From positions 1-40,443 of the forward strand of contig WSZJ01000059.1 of the NCBI GenBank assembly GCA_009773755.1: 40,443 bases of DNA, written 5' to 3'. The notes under the pieces were generated by a model, which saw nothing but the letters and a program-made list of their open reading frames with translations, was not told where the DNA came from and searched no databases. Shown here one piece after another: positions 1 through 6,330 of this stretch; positions within the stretch are counted from its first letter, which is position 1; each line of letters starts with the position of its first letter. The position numbers were made by a program, and so were the translations under genes. The DNA comes from Planctomycetota bacterium (GTDB taxonomy: Bacteria > Planctomycetota > MHYJ01 > WSZJ01).

Positions 1-159
1 GAAAAGCAGTTTTCCTTCCCCGGCTGCTTTCGCCTTCGCCTGGTCGTAGCTTGTTTCCCACACGATCCCGCCCTTCTCTGGCTGGGCAGGCTTGGGTGGT
101 TCGGCGGTGGCGAGGGAAGCGGCGATGAAGAGGGCGATGGCGATGGGCACGACGCGCAT
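1..159 (-). CDS. Thioredoxin-like exported protein, 5' part only
   Basis: The gene runs leftwards off the window; only the first 53 codons are present, starting at the ATG whose complement is at 157-159. The strand reads as a short basic start, a hydrophobic stretch (residues 3-17) ending in an Ala-rich cleavage-like site, then a Pro-rich linker and a segment with IVWETSYDQAKAKA and EGKLLF. That last segment resembles the N-terminal strand and helix of thioredoxin-like proteins with the 'W..sy..A...A...gKp' pattern (DUF255/Thioredoxin_7 type). The CxxC region would lie beyond the window edge, so the redox role is inference. A GGAGGG Shine-Dalgarno sequence precedes the ATG by about 5 bases. 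Confidence 0.6.
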   Translation of the reverse strand, partial: MRVVPIAIALFIAASLATAEPPKPAQPEKGGIVWETSYDQAKAKAAGEGKLLF

Positions 160-303
160 CGTGACCCTCCGAGACGAGAAATGACGACCCCCCGGTCGTG
201 CTTGAGGGGAAAGGATAGCGAGGTTGTGAGCAGCGATCAAGTCAAATGACTCCGATTCGAGCGACCAGTCGTCACCCGCCACAGGCCGCTGGCCACACAA
301 GGT

Positions 304-695
304 CGGGGTGCATGGCCGGTATTGCAATAACCTCCGAGGGCGACCCGAAGAGGCAAAGTCAAAACGGCGAAACGCAAAGCCAAACGCCAAAATCAAAGAG
401 GAGACGCAAAGCCAAACGCCAAAATCAAAGAGGAGAACTAAATGCACGGAAAGTCGCCGCGCGGCAAGCCATTCGACATCTGCGAACCGACGATTCGGTT
501 CGCGCTTCGTGCGAAGAGCTTCACGATCCGCCTCATCGACCAAGCTGCCTGACTTGTCCTTTGCCTTTTGTTGTTTGCTTGAGAGTTCTCCTTTTTGCCT
601 TTGCCGTTTCCCTCTTCGCCTCAGCCGTTTCCCGCGGCCGAGGCGGAACGCAGGGAGCCTCCCGGGCTGCCCCGCAATACCGGCCATGCACCCCG
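304..695. repeat. Repeat element A with 22-bp perfect terminal inverted repeats
   Basis: The ends are perfect inverted copies, 304-325 and 674-695; the core reads GGGGTGCATGGCCGGTATTG. The same terminal word bounds a second element at 10763-11058, so this is a dispersed family and not a local hairpin. Inside are a perfect 32-bp tandem duplication (372-403 and 404-435) and an inner inverted repeat (426-439 against 584-597, 13 of 14 complementary). No transposase or plausible coding sequence lies inside; the open frames crossing it lack protein-like composition. No target duplication is visible at this copy. The element ends 78 bp before the hydrolase start. Bases 160-303 and 696-773 around it hold nothing recognisable. 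Confidence 0.8.
372..435. repeat. Perfect 2 x 32-bp tandem repeat
   Basis: Bases 372-403 and 404-435 are identical 32-mers beginning ACGCAAAGCCAAACGCC and ending AGAGGAG. They lie in the left part of repeat element A. The unit is A-rich and G-poor on the plus strand, unlike surrounding genes. It looks like a recent slippage duplication. Confidence 0.9.
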
Positions 696-773
696 GGAAG
701 CGCCCGGTTTGGTCCGGACGGAGAAGGGGTGCTACAGTCGGGCGCGGATTCCTGCGGCACATGGGGGGCGACC

Positions 774-2018
774 ATGCAGAAGATAACGGCGGCGGTGTTC
801 GCGGTGGCCCTGGCGCTCGCTGCCGGTGCAGAGGACGAGCCGAAAGTCCCCGCTGACGTCGCGGCGGCGGTCGAGGCCTACCTGAGGGCTCCCGCGAGGA
901 AGGACCTTGATGCGCTCGGCAAGGTGTGCGCCCTCGTGAAGGACGACGTAAAGCTGGCCGCGGCTGCCGTGCGGAACATGAAGCCGCTGACGGAAGGGCA
1001 GGCCGGAACGAAGCATGGACTGAAGTTCACGAGCGACAGGGTGGAGTGGGAGTATTCGATCCATCTTCCGAAGGCGTACGACGGGAAGAAACGCTTCCCC
1101 GTGCTCGTCCTTCCCGACCACGGCGCGATTCCGCCGGAGGACGCGATCGCTTTCTGGCGGGACAAGAAAGGCGCCGAGGAGCTGATCCTGTTTCGCCCGG
1201 TGATCGTCAAGCACCGGGATGACCCGAAGCTCTTCCCGAACACGCAGTTCCTGACGCGTGACCAGTGGGTCGCGGCGGTGATGCGGTCGGCATTGACGCA
1301 CCTGCGGCTGAATTACGCGGTGGACGACGACCGGCTGGTGATGACGGGCCTGTCGCAAGCGGGTTTTTACTCGTGGTACTACGCGGCGTCGTTTCCGGAC
1401 GATTTCGCGGGGATCGTGCCCGAGTCTGCCGGAGGGCCAGCGGTCCGCATGCTCGTTCAGCCGCTGGCGTCGAACCTGGCAGGGCTGCGTATCCGCATCC
1501 TCCACTCCGAGGGGGATTCGATCTGCCCGTACGCCGACGCGACGGCAATGAAGGGAGCGATCGACGCGGCCGGGGGAGCGGCCGAGCTGATCACGTACCA
1601 CGACGCGGACTATCCGGGCGGGAAGCCGTTTGAGAACCGGCACCCGGGCCCGCACATGCTGCGAATGACGAACGTGCTTTCATGGCTTCCGGAAACCAGG
1701 CGCGCGCCCGCGGCGGAGATCACGCGCCTCCTCAAGTATTCGCAGCAGGGGCGTGAGGGGCGCTGGCGGGTCCAACCGCCGAAGGATGTGAGCGCCCCCG
1801 CCACCGCGAAACTCTCGGACAAGGACGGCGTGCTCGTGTTTTCCGGCGTGGAGTTCCCGATTTACCTCGCTTCTCCCGAGGATGTCGCCGCGGGTCGCGA
1901 ATTCAGCTTCGGCAACCGCAAGTTCAAGATGAAGCCGGACGTGCGCCTTCTCTTCGAAGATTTCAAAGCCCTCGGCGATCGCGGACGGCTCGCAGCCGGG
2001 GAAATCGATCTCCGCTGA
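774..2018 (+). CDS. Exported alpha/beta-hydrolase (esterase/peptidase-like)
   Basis: A 414-residue protein. I chose the ATG at 774 because it begins a typical signal peptide (MQKITAAVFAVALALAAGA) after a G-rich Shine-Dalgarno run; the frame stays open far upstream, but there it runs through repeat element A. The mature part has an N-terminal helical region (about 20-85), then an alpha/beta-hydrolase core: a strand RFPVLVLPDHG, the nucleophile elbow GLSQAG (around residue 195) with Ser as the likely nucleophile, an acid region around HSEGDSICPY, and a late His near HPGPHM. This arrangement is seen in predicted carboxylesterases and PHB-depolymerase-like hydrolases. The substrate cannot be read from sequence. 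The ArfB-like gene follows almost directly. Confidence 0.8.
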   Translation: MQKITAAVFAVALALAAGAEDEPKVPADVAAAVEAYLRAPARKDLDALGKVCALVKDDVKLAAAAVRNMKPLTEGQAGTKHGLKFTSDRVEWEYSIHLPKAYDGKKRFPVLVLPDHGAIPPEDAIAFWRDKKGAEELILFRPVIVKHRDDPKLFPNTQFLTRDQWVAAVMRSALTHLRLNYAVDDDRLVMTGLSQAGFYSWYYAASFPDDFAGIVPESAGGPAVRMLVQPLASNLAGLRIRILHSEGDSICPYADATAMKGAIDAAGGAAELITYHDADYPGGKPFENRHPGPHMLRMTNVLSWLPETRRAPAAEITRLLKYSQQGREGRWRVQPPKDVSAPATAKLSDKDGVLVFSGVEFPIYLASPEDVAAGREFSFGNRKFKMKPDVRLLFEDFKALGDRGRLAAGEIDLR

Positions 2019-2032
2019 CGGAGGGTCCGCGC

Positions 2033-2452
2033 CTGGAAGATCTCCGCGTCACCGACCGCTGGCTCATTCCGGCCGCCGCCCTCCGCGTTCACTTCAGCCG
2101 CGGCGGCGGTCCAGGCGGGCAGAACGTGAACAAGCTGAACACGAAAGCGGAGCTGCGGGTCCGCGTCGCCGAAATGGCGTTTCCTGCGCCGGACATGGAA
2201 GCGCGCTTCCGGGAGCGGTTCGCATCGCGGATCACCGCAGACGGCGAAGTTCTCCTGACTTCTCACACCGGACGGAGCCAGGCCCAGAATCTCGATGATT
2301 GCCTGGAAAGATTGGCGGCACTCTGCCGCGCTGCGCTCATCGCGCCCAAGGTCCGGCGTCCGACGCGGCCGACGCGAGCATCGAAGGAGCGCCGGCATGA
2401 GGCGAAGCGGCACCGCGCGGAAAAGCGGCGGCAGAAGGGTCTGGACCTGTAG
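2033..2452 (+). CDS. arfB: ArfB-like peptidyl-tRNA hydrolase (RF-1 domain protein)
   Basis: A protein of about 139 residues with the class-I release-factor motif RGGGPGGQNVNK near residue 28-35 and a basic C-terminal tail rich in Arg, Lys and His. Both are marks of ArfB/YaeJ, which rescues stalled ribosomes by hydrolysing peptidyl-tRNA through GGQ while the tail enters the mRNA channel. No ATG, GTG or TTG precedes the GGQ motif in this frame. The first usual start (GTG at 2126) would delete GGQ, so the real start must lie upstream. CTG at 2033 is preceded by GGAGGG at 2020-2025 with a 7-base spacer and gives the normal family length. CTG at 2015, overlapping the hydrolase stop, is the alternative. 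Family assignment is firm; the start is inferred. Confidence 0.82.
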   Translation: MEDLRVTDRWLIPAAALRVHFSRGGGPGGQNVNKLNTKAELRVRVAEMAFPAPDMEARFRERFASRITADGEVLLTSHTGRSQAQNLDDCLERLAALCRAALIAPKVRRPTRPTRASKERRHEAKRHRAEKRRQKGLDL

Positions 2453-2509
2453 AGCAGGCGATCGACTGAAGTACACTCGGGAAATTCACCGTCCGGACAA
2501 GGAGGCAGG

Positions 2510-3550
2510 ATGCGCCGACCGACCGCCCTTTTCCTCGCGTTCTCTTTCGCGGCGCCGGCGTTTGCGGACGACGGACCGCTCGTCGGGAAGCCGCTTCCCG
2601 GGATCGCCATTTCCCATCCGCTTCAGGGCGAAGCGTGGATGCCCGCGGATCTCAAAGGGCAGATTGTCGTCCTCGACCTGTTCCAGCTTGGCTGACCCGC
2701 GTGCGGATCCAACTCGCTCCCCGCCGCCCAGAGGATGCTCGAGAAGTACAAGGGGGACGCGAGGGTGAGGGTCGTCGCGGTCGCGACGGCGTTCGAGAAG
2801 GACAAGTACCCGTTCATGTCGGACGAGGGGAAGATCCGGGAGATGTTGAAGCAGAAGAAGTACGAGTTCGCTGTGATGAGGGACAGGGACGAGAAGAGCG
2901 TCAGGATGTTCGGGGTGGGGAACAGCTACGGGACGCCGATGACCGTGGTGCTGGACCGCGAGGGCGTGGTGCGGTGGCACGGGTTCAACGGGCAGGCGGA
3001 GACGGCCAAGGCGATTGAGGACACCGTGGCGAAGCTCGTTGCGGCGTACGACGCGCCCGCGATGGAAATCAAGGACAAGGGGCTTGCGGCGTGCGCGAAG
3101 GCGTACGCGGCGGGAGATTTCGGGAAGGCCTACACGGAAGCGAAGGCGGCGTCGGGGAAGGTGAGCGTGAGCGCGGATGGGCGCGCCGAAGCAATGGCGG
3201 TGATGAAAGCGCTCGAGGAGGCGTCGGCGAAGGCGATGGCGGAGGCGCAGGCCAAACGCGACGGAGGGCATCCTGCGGATGCGCTGGCGCGGCTGGAGCG
3301 GATGGGGAAGACGTACAAGGGCGTGCCGAAGACGCAGGACCCGGCCGACCTCTTGAAGAAATGGAAGGCCGACGACGAAATGAAAAAGGAGCAGAAAGCA
3401 GAAGAGGGGCTGAACGCGATCCTCGCCGCGCTCGGCGCCCCGAACGCGGATCCGGCCGTCCTGGCGAAGGACCTCGACAAGCTCGCGGAGACGCATCGCG
3501 GCACGAAAGTGGCCGAGCGAATCAAGTCACTCTCCGCGCTTCTGCGCTGA
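2510..3550 (+). CDS. TlpA-like thioredoxin-fold protein, probable selenoprotein (TGA at codon 62)
   Basis: Read through the TGA at 2693-2695, the frame gives 346 residues. The parts before and after the TGA are in the same frame, with no shift needed. Upstream: a strong AAGGAGG site, a signal peptide (1-19), and a redoxin opening (VGKPLPGIAI, DLKGQIVVLDLFQLG). The TGA then falls exactly at the first Cys position of the thioredoxin active site, giving U-P-A-C. Downstream are helix alpha-1, a second fold half, and the cis-Pro loop GTPMTVVLDREG near residue 146. Residues from about 180 onward form an Ala/Lys/Glu-rich helical tail. The likely role is exported thiol or selenol redox chemistry. A nonsense mutation or sequencing error is the alternative. 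The gene sits 57 bp after arfB and 7 bp before the next gene. Confidence 0.75.
2699..2727 (+). other. Candidate SECIS-like hairpin after the in-frame TGA
   Basis: Four bases after the TGA, 2699-2701 (GCG) can pair with 2725-2727 and 2703-2706 (GCGG) with 2721-2724. This leaves a single bulged U at 2702 and a 14-base loop. Bacterial SECIS elements lie just downstream of UGA inside the coding region, and the E. coli fdhF element has a bulged U, so the arrangement is suggestive. The loop does not begin with the usual G, and a stem of 7 pairs is easy to find by chance in GC-rich DNA. Treat as a weak candidate. Confidence 0.25.
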
Positions 3551-3557
3551 GGGTTTC

Positions 3558-4154
3558 ATGGGAATCAGCAGGGCGAATGGCGCGCTGGCGATGCTGCAGG
3601 AAGTCATCCGCTCCGAGCGGCTGGTCGTCGCGGGGCTGAAGATGGCGGAGCTGGGGAACCAGAGCCTGCGCAAGGACGTGCTCGGCGTGCAGATCCCGGC
3701 GAAGGCGTTGTTCACCGCGATGGGAATCGAGCACACCTCGATCGACATCAACGGAAAAGACGGGGCGCTCCCGATCGACCTTGGCCTCCCGATCGCCCAG
3801 CCGGAGCTGGTGGAGAGCTTCGACCTCGTGACCAACTTCGGGACGATTCAGGAAATCGCGCGCCAGCACACCGCGTGGCAGAACGTTCACCGCCTCGCGA
3901 AAGTCGGCGGCCTCTTCCTGCATCTCGTTCCGCAGGCGGGCTCGTGGCGCGGGAAATTCAGGATTCAATTCGACGAGGCCTTTTTCCCGGCGCTTGCGAA
4001 GTGCTGTTCGTACGAGCTGCTGAAATTCGAGCGCTGCGAGAGCGATGCCGATTCGAAGTTGTTCGGGGCCGTCCTGCGAAAGACGGTGCGCGAATTCCCT
4101 GCGGAAGCGGAGTTTTTCTCGCGGGTGCGCATCGAGGGACTTGCGGAGAAATGA
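3558..4154 (+). CDS. SAM-methyltransferase-like protein
   Basis: A 198-residue protein starting 7 bp after the probable selenoprotein, so most likely in the same transcript. The middle resembles the second half of a class-I methyltransferase: TSIDINGKDGALPIDLG looks like the strand-2 acidic loop, SFDLVTNFGTIQEI like motif IV, and VHRLAKVGGLFLHLVP like the 'lkpGG.li' strand. The classic glycine-rich motif I is replaced by VVAGLKMAELGNQ, so cofactor binding is not certain. Substrate unknown. No signal peptide, hence cytoplasmic. The stop overlaps the start of a short open frame by ATGA. Confidence 0.6.
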   Translation: MGISRANGALAMLQEVIRSERLVVAGLKMAELGNQSLRKDVLGVQIPAKALFTAMGIEHTSIDINGKDGALPIDLGLPIAQPELVESFDLVTNFGTIQEIARQHTAWQNVHRLAKVGGLFLHLVPQAGSWRGKFRIQFDEAFFPALAKCCSYELLKFERCESDADSKLFGAVLRKTVREFPAEAEFFSRVRIEGLAEK

Positions 4155-4270
4155 GCGCCGCTTCTCCCCTTGAATTGGCGTTGGCCGCGCTGGGCCGCGA
4201 ACTGCGCGACGCCGCGCCTGCTATTTCTTTTCCGCAATCGCCTCGAATCCGTTCGCGCCGATCACGTTGA
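4151..4270 (+). CDS. Short ORF coupled to the methyltransferase-like gene, possibly a truncated gene
   Basis: The ATG at 4151 overlaps the preceding stop as ATGA, the usual sign of translational coupling. The first 25 residues (MSAASPLELALAALGREL...) have the composition of a real protein start. After about 4220 the frame runs antisense into the neighbouring minus-strand gene and becomes Arg-rich, ending at 39 residues. It may be the stub of a longer gene cut when the convergent gene moved in, or chance. No homology recognised. Confidence 0.25.
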   Translation: MSAASPLELALAALGRELRDAAPAISFPQSPRIRSRRSR

Positions 4271-4667
4271 AGCCGCCGTCCTTGTTCTCGTCGGAGAAAC
4301 CGTCGTACGCGTTCCGCGCGAGGTAAATGCGCAGCGTCTTCCCCTCGGCGGGGCAGTCCCGATGGCCGTTGGTGCCCGGAGGCATGTCGCCTCCACCGAT
4401 CCACTCCCGCGTCCAGTACCGCGCGTAGACAAGCCCCCCCTTCGCCAGTCCCTCGCCCTTTTCGACGTCGGCGACGGCGACTTCAGCGACGTAATGCGTC
4501 GTCCGCCACTTCGCGTCCTCGACTTTCCGTGCGTAGACGGCGACCACTTTCCCGACCACGACGTGCGTCGCGGTTTCGCGCAGCTTTTCCGGCGACATGT
4601 TCACTTTCTCGGCGGCGAGCGGAAGCAGACACGAAAACACCAGGGCGGCGGCGAGTGGACGCTTCAT
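4221..4667 (-). CDS. Small exported protein of unknown function
   Basis: 148 residues from the ATG at 4667, which has GGAG about 11 bases upstream and opens a clear signal peptide (MKRPLAAALVFSCLLPLAA). The mature part starts with an amphipathic helix (SPEKLRETA), then strands HVVVGKVVAVYARKV and THYVAEVAVADVEKGEG, a Trp/Gly-rich segment (ARYWTREWIGGGDMPPG) and a single conserved-looking Cys in HRDCPAEG. The strand pattern 'thvVvGkV.av' recalls small OB-fold/netrin-like secreted domains, but this is only a resemblance. It converges on the methyltransferase-like gene. Confidence 0.7.
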   Translation of the reverse strand: MKRPLAAALVFSCLLPLAAEKVNMSPEKLRETATHVVVGKVVAVYARKVEDAKWRTTHYVAEVAVADVEKGEGLAKGGLVYARYWTREWIGGGDMPPGTNGHRDCPAEGKTLRIYLARNAYDGFSDENKDGGFNVIGANGFEAIAEKK

Positions 4668-4984
4668 GGAGAGGCTCCGAATCAAAGGGGGTAGCTGGAG
4701 ACCGGTACGTGGCAACTGCCTTGAGAGCGGCGATTGGACGCATCTGCCGCCGCGGAGTTCCCGCCCCTTCCACCCGGTATTGACCCGGCCTCCTGCGAAT
4801 CGCTAATCTCGGGGCAGGGTAGTCGTTCTCCGCCAGACCAGTTTGCGTCCGAACCTCCTTGCTTTGCACCGAGTCCCCTCCCCCCGGGTGTCTTTCGCCG
4901 GGACAGGGCGCGCAAAGGCCTCAAGGCCTGCCGGAGCCGGAGCGGCATCCGGAAGAGCGTACGCGCATTCTCAGGAGCCATCCC

Positions 4985-6094
4985 ATGGCCGAACTCGGCT
5001 ACGCGAAGGAACTTCTCGTCCTCCCGTTCGACCACCGCAGCTCGTTCCTCGACAAACTCCTCGGCATCAAGGGACGCCAGCCGAACCAGGTGGAAGCGCG
5101 ACTCGTCGCGAGCTACAAGGACATCGTCTACGACGGTTTCAAGAAGGCGCTTTTCCTGGGCGTCCCGAAAGACAAGGCCGCCGTTCTCGTGGACGAGCAG
5201 TTCGGCCAGCGCTGCCTCGAGGACGCGAAAATGCGCGGCGACTTCGCCTTCTGCATGCCCGTAGAAAAATCCGGGCAGGACGAGTTCGACTTCGAGTTCG
5301 GGGTGAAGTACGCGGCGCACATCGAGAAATTCGCGCCGACATTCACCAAGGTCCTCGTGCGGTACAACGTCGAAGCGAACTACGACGTCAACAAGCGCCA
5401 GGCGGAGCGCCTGAAGACGCTCTCTGACTACCTGAAGCACGTCAGCCGCAAATTCATGTTCGAGCTTCTCGTGCCGCCGACGCCGCTTCAGCTCGAGGAG
5501 TGCGGCGGAGACGTGAATCGCTACGACGTCGAGAAGCGGCCCGCGCTGATGGTCGCGGCGATCAAGGCGCTTCAGGCGGCGAAAGTCGAGCCGGACGTGT
5601 GGAAGCTGGAAGGTCTGGCAACCGCGGAAGCCGCGAAAGCGGTCTGCGATGCCGCGCGCACCGGGGGGCGGATGAAGGTCGGGGTCATCGTGCTGGGGCG
5701 CGGGGAGAGTGCGGAGAAGGTAAAGGAGTGGCTGCAGGTCGGCGCCCGGGTCGCGGGCGTGATCGGGTTCGCGGTCGGCCGGACGGTGTTCTGGGATGCG
5801 TTGGCGCTCTTCAAGGACAGGAAGCACCCGCGCGAGGTCGCGGTGGAACTGATTGCGAAGAACTACAAGGCGTTGGCGGACCTCTGGGTGGAAAGCCGGG
5901 GAGTGTCGCGACCGCCGAGGGTGGGGACAGGTACGACCGGGGTGATATCGAGGGTGCCCTCGGTGGCCAGCCCGGGGTCGCGTGTGATCGCGAAGGCTCC
6001 GGTGGCGGCCGGAGACGCGACGGGCGGAGTTCCGAGCGCGCCGGCTCCTTCAGGAGGCGGAGAGGAGATTGCGAAGACCCCGCCGCCGGCGTAG
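4985..6094 (+). CDS. DUF2090 aldolase-like protein (IolC C-terminal type)
   Basis: 369 residues from the ATG at 4985, with AGGAG upstream. Residues 1-305 match the DUF2090 pattern: LLVLPFDHRSSF at the start, KFMFELLVPPT in the middle, VWKLEGLA, VGVIVLGRGES and GVIGFAVGRTVFWDAL near the end. In many bacteria this domain is the C-terminal half of 5-dehydro-2-deoxygluconokinase (IolC); here it stands alone without a kinase. The domain has a TIM-barrel aldolase fold and is thought to act on 2-deoxy-5-keto-gluconate 6-phosphate or a similar sugar phosphate; that role here is inference. The last 60 residues are a Pro/Ala/Val/Gly-rich low-complexity tail, unusual for the family. No other inositol gene lies nearby. 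Confidence 0.85.
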   Translation: MAELGYAKELLVLPFDHRSSFLDKLLGIKGRQPNQVEARLVASYKDIVYDGFKKALFLGVPKDKAAVLVDEQFGQRCLEDAKMRGDFAFCMPVEKSGQDEFDFEFGVKYAAHIEKFAPTFTKVLVRYNVEANYDVNKRQAERLKTLSDYLKHVSRKFMFELLVPPTPLQLEECGGDVNRYDVEKRPALMVAAIKALQAAKVEPDVWKLEGLATAEAAKAVCDAARTGGRMKVGVIVLGRGESAEKVKEWLQVGARVAGVIGFAVGRTVFWDALALFKDRKHPREVAVELIAKNYKALADLWVESRGVSRPPRVGTGTTGVISRVPSVASPGSRVIAKAPVAAGDATGGVPSAPAPSGGGEEIAKTPPPA

Positions 6095-6111
6095 CGGTAA
6101 GTCAGCATTGA

Positions 6112-6148
6112 TTCCGTGGGTCGCGACCGAAGGGCGCGACGCACGGAA
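6112..6148. terminator. Imperfect hairpin after the DUF2090 gene
   Basis: 6112-6125 pairs with 6135-6148 with one mismatch over 14 positions and a 9-base loop. It starts 18 bp after the stop of the DUF2090 gene, in a convergent gap. No T-run follows, so intrinsic termination is only likely, not shown. Confidence 0.5.
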
Positions 6149-6218
6149 CCAAGCGTGTCGAACCAACAAGCGACCAGCGGTGATTTCGTTCCGACCTGCT
6201 TGAGTTGAAAACGCAGGA

Positions 6219-6271
6219 CCCTTCGACTCGCTTCGCTCGACCACACTGAGCGAGCGAAGCGAGTCGAAGGG
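6219..6271. repeat. 21-bp perfect inverted repeat in convergent gap
   Basis: Arms 6219-6239 and 6251-6271 are exact reverse complements with an 11-base loop. The arm core is CTTCGACTCGCTTCGCTCG, itself built of TCG-rich near repeats. Hairpins of this word type are common as dispersed intergenic repeats in GC-rich bacteria. It lies 60 bp beyond the end of the ABC permease gene and may serve as a bidirectional terminator. Confidence 0.85.
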
Positions 6272-6330
6272 CTCAGGGTAAGCCGGGCCCTCCAGCGTGA
6301 AGGTATCAGAATGGAATTCCTCGGCCCGGC

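Noticed and set aside
372-435. Tandem repeats as a CRISPR array
   Set aside because: Only two units, directly joined with no spacer between them and no cas gene nearby.
246-773. N-terminal extension of the hydrolase
   Set aside because: The frame is open but crosses repeat element A and is not protein-like; a signal peptide and Shine-Dalgarno site support the ATG at 774.
732-1655. Long open frame antisense to the hydrolase gene
   Set aside because: It is very rich in Arg, Val and His with no domain, and arises from the codon bias of the real gene on the other strand.
4682-5827. Long antisense frame over the DUF2090 gene
   Set aside because: Shadow of the plus-strand gene; Arg- and Leu-rich with no motif.
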